A DNA stretch of 64,000 bases from Rhodococcus sp040643435 (GTDB lineage Bacteria; Actinomycetota; Actinomycetes; Mycobacteriales; Mycobacteriaceae), in the NCBI RefSeq assembly GCF_040643435.1, contig NZ_JBEYUH010000015.1, positions 56,471-120,470 on the forward strand, written 5' to 3'. Positions within the stretch are counted from its first letter, which is position 1. Each line of letters starts with the position of its first letter. The position numbers were made by a program, and so were the translations under genes. Positions 1 to 9,174 of the stretch are shown here, piece after piece. Below the pieces are notes generated by a model. It had not been told where the DNA came from. It saw nothing but the letters and a program-made list of their open reading frames with translations, and made no database searches.

Positions 1-2418
1 ATCGATGCCGGTGGGCAGGACGAGGAATGGCTCACCGCCGACCAGCTGGCCGGAAACCCGGTGCGAGTGACCAGGTCGGACTATCTCGCATGGACCGGTG
101 ATCTACCCGTCGAGCTCACCGATGCCATCGTCGAGGCGTGGGGACCGGCGCCCGGGTCGCTGTTCGTCGACGGCAGCGGTGACGACAAGGCGATCGTGCT
201 GGCGACCCTGCAGGCCGGCAACGTGGTGCTGATGATCCAGCCGCCCCGCGGATTCGGTGAGAACCCGGTCGCGATCTACCACGATCCCGACATGGCACCG
301 TCGCATCACTATCTCGCCGCCTACAAGTGGGTCGAGCACGGCTTCGGTGCCGACGCCGTGGTGCACCTGGGCAAGCACGGGTCGATGGAGTGGCTGCCCG
401 GAAAGAACGCGGGCCTGTCCGCGGCGTGTGCAACCGACGCCGCGATCGGAAACCTGCCGCTGATCTACCCGTTCCTCGTCAACGACCCGGGTGAGGGAGC
501 GCAGGCCAAGCGCCGCGCCCATGCGACGATCGTCGATCACCTCATCCCGCCCATGGCACGTGCCGAATCGTACGGTGACATCGCACGTCTCGAGCAGTTG
601 CTCGACGAGTATTCGAACATCGCCGCGATGGATCCGGCCAAGCTACCCGCGATCCGCGCGCAGATCTGGACGCTGATCCAGGCCGCGAAACTCGACCACG
701 ATCTCGGGCTCGACGACCGCCCGCACGACGCCGAATTCGACGACTTCCTGCTCCACGTCGACGGCTGGCTGTGCGAGGTCAAGGACGCCCAGATCCGGGA
801 CGGTCTGCACGTCCTCGGTGCCGCACCGACCGGTGGGGCGCGGGTGAATCTGGTGCTGTCGATCCTGCGTGCCGCGCAGGTGTGGGGAGGCAAGAGCAAC
901 GCCGTGCCCGGTCTGCGTACCGCGCTCGGGTTGAAGCCCGACGCCCCGGTGGCCGAGGTCGACAGGGTGGAAGCCCTCGCGCGGTCGCTCGTACAGGCCA
1001 TGGAGGACGACGACTGGAACGCGGGGTCGTCCGAGCGCGTTGTCGAATCCGTTCTCGGTCATCCCGATTCCGAAGTCGCGCGGGTACTCACCTTCGCTGC
1101 CGACGAGGTGGTTCCCCGCCTCGCGGGCACGACGGCCGAGCTCGACGCCGTGCTTCACGCACTCGACGGCGGTTACGTCCCCGCCGGTCCGTCCGGATCA
1201 CCACTGCGCGGCCTGGTCAACGTGCTGCCGACAGGCCGGAACTTCTACACCGTCGACCCCAAGGCCGTGCCGAGCCGCCTCGCCTACGACACCGGTGTCG
1301 CCCTCGCGAACAACCTGATCGAACGGTACATCACCGACACGGGGGAGTACCCGCGGTCGGTGGGTCTGTCGGTGTGGGGGACGTCCGCGATGCGCACCGC
1401 CGGTGACGACATCGCCGAGGTGCTCGCACTCGTCGGCGTGCGACCCGTATGGGACGCCGAGTCGCGCCGGGTCCGCGAACTGACCGTGATTCCGCTCGAC
1501 GAACTCGGCCGGCCGCGCATCGATGTCACAGTCCGGATCTCCGGTTTCTTCCGTGATGCCTTCCCCCATGTCATCGGCATGCTCGACGATGCGATCCGCA
1601 TGGTCGCCGCACTCGACGAGCCCGACGACCGGAACTACGTGAAGGCTCACGCCAAGCGTGACGAAGCCGCGCACGGCGACGCCGATCGCGCGGTGCGCCG
1701 GATCTTCGGGTCGAAGCCCGGTTCGTACGGTGCAGGCATCCTGCAGCTCATCGACTCCGGCAACTGGCGCACCGACGCCGATCTTGCCGAGGTTTACACC
1801 GCCTGGGGTGGATTCGCCTACGGCCGCGGCGTCCACGGGGTCCCGGCCGACGAGGACATGCGTTCGAACTACCGCCGGATCGCGGTGGCCGCGAAGAATA
1901 CCGACACCCGTGAGCACGACATCGCGGACTCGGACGACTATTTCCAGTACCACGGCGGCATGGTCGCGACGGTGCGTGCGCTCACGGGTACCGACCCGAA
2001 GGCGTACATCGGCGATTCCACCACGCCCGATGCGGTCCGCACCCGCTCGCTGGCGGAGGAGACCGCGCGGGTGTTCCGCGCGCGTGTCGTCAACCCGCGC
2101 TGGATCGGCGCGATGCGCCGGCACGGGTACAAGGGAGCCTTCGAACTCGCTGCGACCGTGGACTATCTGTTCGGCTACGACGCCACCGCCGGAGTGGTCG
2201 AGGACTGGATGTACGAGTCGCTCGCGCAGAACTACGCGCTCGACCGGGAGAACCAGGACTTCCTCCGCGAGGCGAATCCGTGGGCGCTGCGCGGGATCAT
2301 CGAACGTCTCACCGAGGCGGCAGATCGTGGCCTGTGGGCCGAGCCGGATCCCGAGACGGTGAGCCGGTTGCAGCAGGTCTATCTGGAGGTCGAGGGCGAT
2401 CTCGAGGACCGCGCGTGA
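1..2418 (+). CDS. cobN: Aerobic cobaltochelatase subunit CobN (3' part; 5' end outside window)
   Basis: CobN is the large subunit of the aerobic, ATP-dependent CobNST cobaltochelatase, which inserts cobalt into hydrogenobyrinate a,c-diamide during cobalamin synthesis. The frame is open from base 1, so the gene starts upstream; 805 codons are present, about two thirds of the usual 1,200-1,300. The family-typical segment VHLGKHGSMEWLPGKNAG, shared with Mg-chelatase H subunits, lies near window codon 121, and the long C-terminal CobN/BchH body follows to the TGA. The stop overlaps the start of cobF (GTGA), so the two are translationally coupled in a corrin-synthesis operon. Function is confident; the N-terminal third cannot be judged. 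Confidence 0.95.
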   Translation: MDAGGQDEEWLTADQLAGNPVRVTRSDYLAWTGDLPVELTDAIVEAWGPAPGSLFVDGSGDDKAIVLATLQAGNVVLMIQPPRGFGENPVAIYHDPDMAPSHHYLAAYKWVEHGFGADAVVHLGKHGSMEWLPGKNAGLSAACATDAAIGNLPLIYPFLVNDPGEGAQAKRRAHATIVDHLIPPMARAESYGDIARLEQLLDEYSNIAAMDPAKLPAIRAQIWTLIQAAKLDHDLGLDDRPHDAEFDDFLLHVDGWLCEVKDAQIRDGLHVLGAAPTGGARVNLVLSILRAAQVWGGKSNAVPGLRTALGLKPDAPVAEVDRVEALARSLVQAMEDDDWNAGSSERVVESVLGHPDSEVARVLTFAADEVVPRLAGTTAELDAVLHALDGGYVPAGPSGSPLRGLVNVLPTGRNFYTVDPKAVPSRLAYDTGVALANNLIERYITDTGEYPRSVGLSVWGTSAMRTAGDDIAEVLALVGVRPVWDAESRRVRELTVIPLDELGRPRIDVTVRISGFFRDAFPHVIGMLDDAIRMVAALDEPDDRNYVKAHAKRDEAAHGDADRAVRRIFGSKPGSYGAGILQLIDSGNWRTDADLAEVYTAWGGFAYGRGVHGVPADEDMRSNYRRIAVAAKNTDTREHDIADSDDYFQYHGGMVATVRALTGTDPKAYIGDSTTPDAVRTRSLAEETARVFRARVVNPRWIGAMRRHGYKGAFELAATVDYLFGYDATAGVVEDWMYESLAQNYALDRENQDFLREANPWALRGIIERLTEAADRGLWAEPDPETVSRLQQVYLEVEGDLEDRA

Positions 2419-3161
2419 GAGTTCGGCTCATCGGTATCGGCCCCGGAGGACCCGACGATCTCACAGTGGCGGCGGTGCGTGCCCTCGAGAGCGTCGATGT
2501 CTTCCTCGTGGCCGACAAGAACCGGGGCGTGGACGATCTCGTCGACGTGCGCGAGGACATTCTTCGCCGCCACACCTCCGGTGCGCATCGGGTGATCGTG
2601 GTGCCCGACCCACCTCGGGACCGGAATCCGGAGCGCTACGGCGACGAGGTGCGCGACTGGCATGCCGCCCGCGCCGCGGCCTACGAATCCGTTCTGCTCG
2701 AACAGGTTCGGGACGACGAGACGGCCGGCTTCCTGGTCTGGGGTGATCCGGGCCTGTACGACAGCACGATTCGCATCGTCGACCACATCCTCGAGCGAGG
2801 CAGAGTGCGGCTCGACTACGACGTCCTTCCGGGTGTCAGCAGTGTGCAGATGCTCGCTGCGCGACATCGATTGGTGCTCAACACTGTCGGAAGCTCCATT
2901 CTGGTGACCACCGGCCGGCGGCTCGGCACCGGGATCGAGGCCGGAGCCGACAACATCGTCGTCGTGCTCGACGGCGGTCTCGCGTGCTCGGAACTGCGCG
3001 GGCAGTGGAACATCTGGTGGGGTGCGAATCTCGGGACCGATGACGAGGAACTCGTCGCCGGTCCTCTGACGGACGTGCTTCCCTCGATCCGTGCGGCCCG
3101 CATCCGCGCGAAAAACGCACGCGGCTGGGTGATGGACACCTACCTGCTGCGACGCTGCTGA
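2415..3161 (+). CDS. cobF: Precorrin-6A synthase (deacetylating) CobF
   Basis: 248-aa SAM-dependent tetrapyrrole methyltransferase. CobF methylates C-1 of precorrin-5 with loss of the C-20/methyl fragment as acetate, giving precorrin-6A in the aerobic cobalamin pathway. The N-terminal glycine-rich SAM motif GIGPGG is at residues 7-12, the GDPGLYDS motif near residue 110 and LPGVSS near 138, in the order seen in CobF. The start is GTG at 2415, overlapping the cobN stop; the reading frame continues upstream inside cobN but only this start gives the family length of about 250 aa. It converges on the amidotransferase gene with only 24 bp between them. Confidence 0.93.
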   Translation: MRVRLIGIGPGGPDDLTVAAVRALESVDVFLVADKNRGVDDLVDVREDILRRHTSGAHRVIVVPDPPRDRNPERYGDEVRDWHAARAAAYESVLLEQVRDDETAGFLVWGDPGLYDSTIRIVDHILERGRVRLDYDVLPGVSSVQMLAARHRLVLNTVGSSILVTTGRRLGTGIEAGADNIVVVLDGGLACSELRGQWNIWWGANLGTDDEELVAGPLTDVLPSIRAARIRAKNARGWVMDTYLLRRC

Positions 3162-3185
3162 CCCGCCCCGGCCGGACGCCGGCGA

Positions 3186-4073
3186 CTACGGTCTGCCGGG
3201 TGGGGCGCTGGGTGCCTGAGCGGCGGCGGCGCGGCCGCTCAGGTCCGAGAGGGCCAGTGCGTGGCGTGGTGGACGCTCGAGGAGCATCGTCCGGCTCAGC
3301 TGCTGCTGCGGTCCGACGTGGAGGAGTTCGCCCGCTTCCAGCGACGTCCACCCCGGGTCCTCGTCCATCTGTTCGGTGGCCACGACCACGGAGGACTTCG
3401 TGGCCAGCGCACCCGACCGGGTACGCACGGTCCCGGAGGCACCGGCGTGCTCGAGATGCCGGCTCCCGCTCGCACCACCCGGCCGACGAGACAGGAACAT
3501 CAGATCGTGGACGGCGGGATAGCGGAAGGCCCACATCTCGTCGGCGGTGACGAGCACGAAATTCAACGACAGCATGCGCAGGTTGTCCGCGACCCATTCG
3601 ACAGCCGACCTGATTCCGGCGGTGACGTCACCGCCGTGCTCGTCGACCCGTTCGGTGATCAATGCGAAGAACCGCTCCGAATCGGTGTCGCCGTGCACGA
3701 GCTCCCGCCGGTCGCCGAGTTCCGCCTCCAATGCGGGCAGGTCCTCGATCACGCCGTTGTGGGCGAACAACCGGCCGTTCTGCTCGAACGGATGAGTGTC
3801 GGCCGGCACGAGATCGCCCGTCGTGGCGTAGCGGATGTGTGCGATGAACGTCCGGGACTCGTGTTCCCGGGCCTCGAGTGCGAACGCCCTGTCCTTGTAG
3901 GCCGCGATCGGTTGTTTCTCGACGAGCGGACGGCCGTCGGCGGTGAAACTCCCCAGACCCGTGCCGTCGGGCATGCGGTGGCTCTGCTGCGCGAGGCTGT
4001 CCTCGGCGTCGAGGAGCCAGAAGGTGGCGTGTACGCGGTGAGGTGCCGCGGACATCCCGAAGAGTCGGCACAT
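3186..4073 (-). CDS. Class II glutamine amidotransferase (YafJ/GATase_4 type)
   Basis: 295-aa Ntn-hydrolase of the class II glutamine amidotransferase superfamily. The mature nucleophile would be Cys2 in MCRLFGMS; AHIRYATTG, the FAHNGVIED motif and GDTDSERFF follow in canonical order. The ATG at 4073 places Cys2 correctly; the frame stays open much further upstream (to 4874) but that part is antisense to the SDR gene. The C-terminal 30 residues are low-complexity (Ala/Pro/Arg). These stand-alone proteins resemble YafJ and the ergothioneine enzyme EgtC, but no other egt gene is adjacent, so the substrate is unknown. Confidence 0.85.
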   Translation of the reverse strand: MCRLFGMSAAPHRVHATFWLLDAEDSLAQQSHRMPDGTGLGSFTADGRPLVEKQPIAAYKDRAFALEAREHESRTFIAHIRYATTGDLVPADTHPFEQNGRLFAHNGVIEDLPALEAELGDRRELVHGDTDSERFFALITERVDEHGGDVTAGIRSAVEWVADNLRMLSLNFVLVTADEMWAFRYPAVHDLMFLSRRPGGASGSRHLEHAGASGTVRTRSGALATKSSVVVATEQMDEDPGWTSLEAGELLHVGPQQQLSRTMLLERPPRHALALSDLSGRAAAAQAPSAPPGRP

Positions 4074-4111
4074 GGCCGTCACCTGCCCGTTTCGAGGCCG
4101 GGCGTGCCGGC

Positions 4112-4243
4112 CTAGTCGTCGTCGGAGCGTTCCACCACGTCCGGAGCGTTCTCGCGGGTGGCCATACCACCGTCGCGACCGTGGTCGACCGGGCCCGGCG
4201 GATCCCTGCGGACCTCGTCGTCCTCGTTCTTCGATGTTCCCAT
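4112..4243 (-). CDS. Small acidic hypothetical protein (43 aa)
   Basis: A 43-residue, strongly hydrophilic peptide beginning MGTSKNEDDEVRRD and ending in an Asp run. Support for a real gene is the strong Shine-Dalgarno GGAGG placed 6 nt before the ATG at 4243, and its position immediately upstream of, and in the same direction as, the amidotransferase gene (38 bp apart). No cysteine, no signal peptide, no membrane segment. No family recognised; small acidic proteins of this sort are common in actinobacteria and often uncharacterised. Confidence 0.55.
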   Translation of the reverse strand: MGTSKNEDDEVRRDPPGPVDHGRDGGMATRENAPDVVERSDDD

Positions 4244-4418
4244 TGGTGCCTCCGTAGATGAGATGCCCTGTGACCGGGTATGTACCCCGGTAACCGCTTC
4301 CGCACACGTCAGGGGGCAATTCAGGCGGACGGTCGCGGGATCGTCGACGCTTCCCCGTGGCGGAGCGGCGCAGGAGAGCGTTGACTGTCCGTACGGGCCT
4401 ACAGGGAGGGAAGGGCAC

Positions 4419-5219
4419 ATGGAGATACGCGGCAAGGTATTCGTCGTCACCGGTGGGGGCAACGGGATCGGACGTGACGTCGTCCTCGAACTGCTCGTCC
4501 GCGGAGCGCGGGTCGCTGCCGTCGACCTGCGCTCCGAAGCGCTCGACGGCACCCGGGCGCTCGCGGTCGCCTATACCGATCGACTGACCACGCACACCGT
4601 CGACGTGTCCGATCGCAGCGCTGTCGAAGCACTGGTCGGCGAGGTGACCGCCGCGCACGGGCATGTCGACGGCATCGCCAACGTCGCCGGCATCATCCAG
4701 AAGTTCGTCCCGTTCGCCGAGCTCTCCTACGAGGAGATGACGAAGGTTCTCGACGTCAACTACTGGGGCACCGTACACCTGTGCAAGGCGTTCCTGCCCG
4801 CTCTGCTGTCGCGTCCGGAGGCGAGCCTGCTCAACGTCTCCAGCATGGGTGCGTTCGTGCCGGTACCCGGTCAATCCGTCTACGGTGCGAGCAAGGCCGC
4901 GGTCAAACTGCTCACCGAAGGTCTCTACGCCGAACTTCGCACCACGAAGGTCGCCGTGACGCTCGTGTTCCCGGGGGCGATCCGCACGGGCATCGCCGAG
5001 AATTCCGGTGCCGCGATTCCGGGACGCGACACCGACGGGACCGCCAGGATCACCTCGTCCGCCCAGGCGGCGGGCCGCATCGCCGACGCGATCGAGAAAG
5101 GCACCTTCCGCGTGTGCATCGGCAGGGACGCCACCATGCTCGACCTGCTGGCACGGCTCATGCCGCGCCGCAGCATCGACTTCCTGGCGAAGAAGATGGG
5201 CTCGCTCGTCGACCGCTGA
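4419..5219 (+). CDS. Short-chain dehydrogenase/reductase
   Basis: 266-aa classical SDR, an NAD(P)-dependent oxidoreductase of unknown substrate. The Rossmann motif TGGGNGIG is at residues 11-18, NVAG near residue 90, the catalytic Ser in NVSSM and the YGASK catalytic Tyr/Lys pair follow. The ATG at 4419 is preceded by AGGGAGGG. The C-terminal tail (residues 225-266, with LMPRRSIDFLAKKM) is typical of mycobacterial/rhodococcal SDRs that may associate with membranes. It is divergent from the small acidic gene and monocistronic. Confidence 0.88.
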   Translation: MEIRGKVFVVTGGGNGIGRDVVLELLVRGARVAAVDLRSEALDGTRALAVAYTDRLTTHTVDVSDRSAVEALVGEVTAAHGHVDGIANVAGIIQKFVPFAELSYEEMTKVLDVNYWGTVHLCKAFLPALLSRPEASLLNVSSMGAFVPVPGQSVYGASKAAVKLLTEGLYAELRTTKVAVTLVFPGAIRTGIAENSGAAIPGRDTDGTARITSSAQAAGRIADAIEKGTFRVCIGRDATMLDLLARLMPRRSIDFLAKKMGSLVDR

Positions 5220-5237
5220 GCGGACACCCCCGATCCG

Positions 5238-5750
5238 TCAGAGCGCGCGCATCGGGTGCGGCCGGGGCGACAGGTCCGTGGGAGAGCGGCTCAGCACGAT
5301 GGGGAGCCACTGCGAGGTCATCACGATCATCACCAGCCACTCGACGATCATCGCCGCTGTCGGCCGGTGCGGGGCGTCGGTGACCATCCCCGACTGCGAC
5401 CAGTAGGCCAGCAACCCGAAGAAGGACGACAGACCCGAACCGAGCATCGCCAGCGATGCCAGTTTCCACCGCCGCAACCACAACGCCAGCGTGGAGACGA
5501 CCACACCGAACACCAACGCCAGCCCCACGAAGATCCGCAGCGGCACGGCCACCGGGGCAGCGGTACCGAACCAGCTTCCGAGAACCGTCCACGACCACGC
5601 CGCCGACGACTGCGGCAACAGCAGGCACACCGTCAGCACGACGACGCAGACAGCGAGCACCCGTCCACGTCGACCCGGATCGAATTCCCCGGCGATCTTC
5701 TTCTCGATTCGTGCGAAGTCGTTCCGATAGGCCGACAGATCCGCGCTCAT
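5238..5750 (-). CDS. Conserved membrane protein, four predicted TM helices
   Basis: 170-aa protein with a hydrophilic N-terminus (about 28 residues) and hydrophobic stretches near residues 30-48, 68-90, 96-116 and 131-152, so an integral membrane protein with both ends probably cytosolic. No catalytic motif is visible. It converges with the upstream SDR gene (18 bp). I do not recognise a named family; similar short four-helix proteins occur in mycobacteria and rhodococci. Confidence 0.7.
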   Translation of the reverse strand: MSADLSAYRNDFARIEKKIAGEFDPGRRGRVLAVCVVVLTVCLLLPQSSAAWSWTVLGSWFGTAAPVAVPLRIFVGLALVFGVVVSTLALWLRRWKLASLAMLGSGLSSFFGLLAYWSQSGMVTDAPHRPTAAMIVEWLVMIVMTSQWLPIVLSRSPTDLSPRPHPMRAL

Positions 5751-5782
5751 GCCTCAGCCCTTCCGTTCCGACACATGAGTGG

Positions 5783-5838
5783 CCATTATGCGCTCGGGGC
5801 GGATGTGACCCTGCTCATGTCGGTCACCTGCCATTATG
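5783..5838. repeat. Pair of CCATTATG direct repeats
   Basis: The octamer CCATTATG occurs at 5783-5790 and 5831-5838, 48 bp apart, each followed by GC. They lie in the 189-bp intergenic region between the divergent membrane-protein and stress-type SDR genes, so they could be operator half-sites or parts of promoters. No other evidence. Confidence 0.3.
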
Positions 5839-5939
5839 CTCCGTCGCACTCCCCGGAGGGCACCTCGTCACGACCTCTGCGGTGTGAGGGCCGCGGTCGC
5901 CGGGTATCGCACCTACCGACCCGATCGAGGGAGGGAACC

Positions 5940-6839
5940 GTGTCGGACCAGGACCAGTACCGCATGCAGCATCCCGGCGAGCAATATCCCGTTCCGCCGC
6001 TCGAGGAACAACAGGAAATCGCCCACCCGGGCACGACCGCCGAACTCGTCTCCGCCCCCGACCACGGGGAGCGGACGTACCGGGGGAGTGGTCGGCTCCA
6101 GGATCGCCGCGCACTCGTCACGGGCGGTGATTCCGGCATCGGACGGGCAATCGCCATCGCCTTCGCGAGGGAAGGCGCAGACGTCGTCCTCGCCTATCTC
6201 GACGAGGACGAGGACGCGCGGCAGACCGCCGAACTCGTCGAGGAGGCGGGACGGCGAGCGGTGTGCGTTCCGGGCGACGTCCGGGAGGAGGCCTTCTGCC
6301 GACAGCTCGTGGACACGACGGTCTCCGAACTCGGAGGCATCGACATCCTGGTCAACAACGCCGCCTATCAGCATCTCGAACCCGGCGGTATCGCCGACAT
6401 CAGCACCGAACAGTTCGACCGTGTCATGAAGACGAACCTGTACGCACTGTTCTGGTTGTCGAAATTCGCCGTGGCCGAGATGAGGCCCGGCTCGACGATC
6501 GTGAACACCACCTCGATCCAGGCTGCGAACCCATCGCCCGGTCTGCTCGACTACGCCACGACGAAGGCCGGCATCGTCGATTTCACCAAGGGGCTCGCAT
6601 CGGACGTGGCCGATCGCGGTATCCGGGTCAACGCGGTGGCACCCGGGCCGATCTGGACTCCGCTCATCCCCGCGACCATGCCGAAGGACGCGTACGCACA
6701 GTTCGGCAAGGACGTTCCGCTCGGGCGCCCCGGGCAACCCGCCGAGCTCGCGCCCGCCTACGTCTTCCTCGCGTCACAGGAGTCGAGCTACATCACCGGA
6801 GAGACCATCGCCGTCACGGGCGGCGTTCCGTTCACCTGA
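5940..6839 (+). CDS. SDR family oxidoreductase with N-terminal extension (YghA/YhdF-like, stress-associated)
   Basis: 299-aa SDR whose first ~55 residues precede the Rossmann domain; this architecture is typical of the YghA/YhdF/GspA39 group, often linked to general stress. Motifs: TGGDSGIG near residue 62, NNAAYQ near 140, YATTK as active-site Tyr/Lys, and a C-terminal GGVPFT end. The GTG at 5940 has GAGGGAGGG about 6 nt upstream and gives the family N-terminus; the frame extends further upstream without homology. Substrate unknown. The next feature is the first cobalamin riboswitch. Confidence 0.85.
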   Translation: MSDQDQYRMQHPGEQYPVPPLEEQQEIAHPGTTAELVSAPDHGERTYRGSGRLQDRRALVTGGDSGIGRAIAIAFAREGADVVLAYLDEDEDARQTAELVEEAGRRAVCVPGDVREEAFCRQLVDTTVSELGGIDILVNNAAYQHLEPGGIADISTEQFDRVMKTNLYALFWLSKFAVAEMRPGSTIVNTTSIQAANPSPGLLDYATTKAGIVDFTKGLASDVADRGIRVNAVAPGPIWTPLIPATMPKDAYAQFGKDVPLGRPGQPAELAPAYVFLASQESSYITGETIAVTGGVPFT

Positions 6840-6867
6840 TGTGATCGGCCGGATTCCGTTCCGGTCT

Positions 6868-7035
6868 TGTACTGTTCGTAGGCGACGTAGGGAACAACGG
6901 TGCGAATCCGTGGCTGTCCCGCAACTGTCACCGAGGAGTGATCCCCCGATTCATGGTCACGGCCCACACGGGTTGGAAGGCCGGGGGTGAGCGTCGATCC
7001 GGGAGCCAGGACACCTGCGTCGACCGAAGCAGGAC
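6868..7035 (+). promoter_or_regulatory. Cobalamin riboswitch 1
   Basis: The conserved core GGTGCGAATCCG followed by CTGTCCCGCAACTGT lies at 6899-6928 and the B12 box AGCCAGGACACCTGC at 7004-7018, about the right distance apart for an adenosylcobalamin-type aptamer. It sits directly upstream of a BtuF-type lipoprotein gene. The B12-box CCTGC can pair with GCAGG at 7028-7032, a possible part of the expression platform. Expected effect: repression of the importer when B12 is plentiful. Confidence 0.9.
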
Positions 7036-7048
7036 CACGAGGATGGAC

Positions 7049-8122
7049 ATGAACAATTCGATACTCACCGCCCGTACGGGGCGGCATTCTGTGTTGCGCG
7101 CAGGCGTAGCACTGGTCGCGGCAGCGCTGGCTCTCTCCGGCTGCTCGTCGAGCGACGACCCCTCCGGGACGGCCGAAAAGAACACCGCCGCATCGGCCTA
7201 TCCGCTCACCATCGAGAATTGCGGCAGGACGATCACGATCGACGCACCGCCGCAGCGAGCCGTCTCACTCAACCAGGGATCCACCGAGATCCTGCTGTCG
7301 CTCGGTCTCGCCGATCGCATGGTGGGCACCGCGACATGGACCGATCCGGTGCGGGAGAATCTCGCCGACGAGAACGCGAAGGTTCCGCGTCTGGCCGACA
7401 ACAAGCCCTCCTTCGAGGTCGTGCTCGATACCGAGCCCGACTTCGTCTCCGCGTCTTTCGGTGGCACGCTCGGCCCCGGTGGAGTCGCCGAGCCCGCGCA
7501 GTTCGAACAACTCGGCGTACCCGCCTATCTGTCGCCGACCGACTGTGACGGCAAGGACGACAACAGCGTCAATGCCGACGGCAATCGCACCGAACCCCTG
7601 ACGATGGAGTCGGTGTACAAGGAGATCCGCGAGCTCGCAACGATCTTCGATGTCCGTGAACGAGGGGAGGAGTTCGTCGCCGAACTCGAACGGCGCTACG
7701 AGGTCGCGTCGGGACAGGTGAACGCGAACGGCGTGTCGCTCGCCTACTGGTTCGCCGACATCGACACGCCGTACGTCGCGGGTTGCTGCGGGTCGTCGGG
7801 CATCATCACCGATGCCGTCGGGGCGAAGAACGTCTTCGACGACACCACCAACGAGTGGCCCCAGGTGAGCTGGGAATCGATTCTCGATCGAGATCCGACC
7901 GCACTCGTGCTGGCCGATCTGAGCCGGCGCAGCATCACCGGCGACGCGCTCGACAGCAAGATCCAGTTCCTGGAATCGAATCCGGTCACGCAGCGCCTGA
8001 CCGCGGTGCAGAACCGGCGATACATCGTGGTCAACGGCGCAGACATGAATCCGTCCATCCGCACGATCGATGGAATCGAGAAGGTCGCTGCCGGGCTGCG
8101 CGAGTGGAACCTCCACAGCTGA
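7049..8122 (+). CDS. B12-regulated ABC importer, substrate-binding lipoprotein (FecB/BtuF type) 1
   Basis: 357-aa periplasmic-binding lipoprotein of the TroA/BtuF/FecB fold. A short signal peptide ends in the lipobox LALSGC, followed by a Ser/Asp linker and then the two lobes. Two ATGs are close together (7043 and 7049); GAGG at 7039-7042 abuts the first but is 6 nt from the second, so 7049 is preferred. The riboswitch immediately upstream implies corrinoid (or cobalt-complex) cargo. Compared with the compact 301-aa BtuF at 56.4 kb it is longer, like siderophore-binding members. It overlaps the permease gene by one base (TGATG). Confidence 0.85.
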   Translation: MNNSILTARTGRHSVLRAGVALVAAALALSGCSSSDDPSGTAEKNTAASAYPLTIENCGRTITIDAPPQRAVSLNQGSTEILLSLGLADRMVGTATWTDPVRENLADENAKVPRLADNKPSFEVVLDTEPDFVSASFGGTLGPGGVAEPAQFEQLGVPAYLSPTDCDGKDDNSVNADGNRTEPLTMESVYKEIRELATIFDVRERGEEFVAELERRYEVASGQVNANGVSLAYWFADIDTPYVAGCCGSSGIITDAVGAKNVFDDTTNEWPQVSWESILDRDPTALVLADLSRRSITGDALDSKIQFLESNPVTQRLTAVQNRRYIVVNGADMNPSIRTIDGIEKVAAGLREWNLHS

Positions 8123-9174
8123 TGGCGACATCCACTGCCCGGCGGCCTCTCGAGCGTCGCCGGGCACCGGTGGCCGGCGTCATCATCGCCGCAGGTCTGC
8201 TCGCGCTCGCGGTATCGATCGCGGTAACCGTCACCATCGGTCCTGCCGATCTGTCCGTCACCGACGTGTACGCGGTGATCTTCGATCGTCTCGGCCTGGC
8301 CGACAGTTCCGTCACCGCGATTCGGGAGGGAATCGTGTGGGAACTGCGTCTCCCTCGCACCTTGCTCGCGGCGGTGTGCGGTGCCGGTCTCGCGGTGTGC
8401 GGCGTGATCATGCAGTCGTTGTTACGTAACCCGCTGGCGGATCCGTTCGTGCTCGGTATCTCCTCGGGTGCCTCGACCGGCGCGGTGATGATTGCGGTGC
8501 TGGGTATCGGCGGGGGCGCCGTGTCGTTGTCGGGCGGAGCGTTCCTCGGGGCACTCGTCTCCTTCGCACTCGTGTTGCTGTTGGCGACCGGGACAGGGGG
8601 CGGGACCTCCCGTGTGGTGCTGGCCGGAGTGGCAGGAACACAACTGTTCTCGGCGCTGACATCGTTCATCGTCATCTCGTCCGCCGACGCGGAACGTACT
8701 CGGGGGGTGCTGTTCTGGTTACTCGGTTCCCTGAGCGGAGCCACCTGGACCGACGTCGTGCTCTGCGGAGCGGTCTGCGCCGCCGGAATCGTGGTGTGCC
8801 TGGTGAAGGCGTCGTCGCTGGACGCCTTCACATTCGGGTCGTCGACCGCCGCGACCCTCGGGATCGCGGTCGGACGCACCCGTCTGATGTTCCTCCTGGT
8901 GACAGCGTTGATCACCGCCGTCCTGGTCAGTGCAGCAGGGGCGATCGGCTTCGTGGGGCTGGTACTGCCCCACGCGGCGCGGTTCCTGGTGGGTCCGCGG
9001 CACAGCCGTCTGGTGCCGGTCACTGCGGTCGTCGGGGCGGTCTTCATGGTGTGGGTCGATGCGGTCGCCCGCACCGTCTTCGCGCCGCAAGAGGTTCCCG
9101 TGGGTGTGGTGACCGCACTGATCGGCGTGCCCGCCTTCGCGCTGATCCTCTTCCGTACGAGGAGTACTCCGTGA
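8122..9174 (+). CDS. FecCD/BtuC-type permease 1
   Basis: 350-aa polytopic membrane protein of the FecCD family, the dimeric channel of siderophore/B12 importers. About ten hydrophobic helices; the conserved RLPRTLLA segment after helix 1, NPLADPFVLGISSGAS, and GFVGLVLPHAARFLVG (the loop that contacts the ATPase) are all present. Start ATG 8122 overlaps the lipoprotein stop, and the stop overlaps the ATPase start (GTGA). It forms the transmembrane part of the riboswitch-1 importer. Confidence 0.9.
   Translation: MATSTARRPLERRRAPVAGVIIAAGLLALAVSIAVTVTIGPADLSVTDVYAVIFDRLGLADSSVTAIREGIVWELRLPRTLLAAVCGAGLAVCGVIMQSLLRNPLADPFVLGISSGASTGAVMIAVLGIGGGAVSLSGGAFLGALVSFALVLLLATGTGGGTSRVVLAGVAGTQLFSALTSFIVISSADAERTRGVLFWLLGSLSGATWTDVVLCGAVCAAGIVVCLVKASSLDAFTFGSSTAATLGIAVGRTRLMFLLVTALITAVLVSAAGAIGFVGLVLPHAARFLVGPRHSRLVPVTAVVGAVFMVWVDAVARTVFAPQEVPVGVVTALIGVPAFALILFRTRSTP

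Noticed and set aside
3170..3184. GCCGG-ACG-CCGGC hairpin between cobF and the amidotransferase gene as terminator
   Set aside because: Stem of only five base pairs in very GC-rich DNA; expected by chance.
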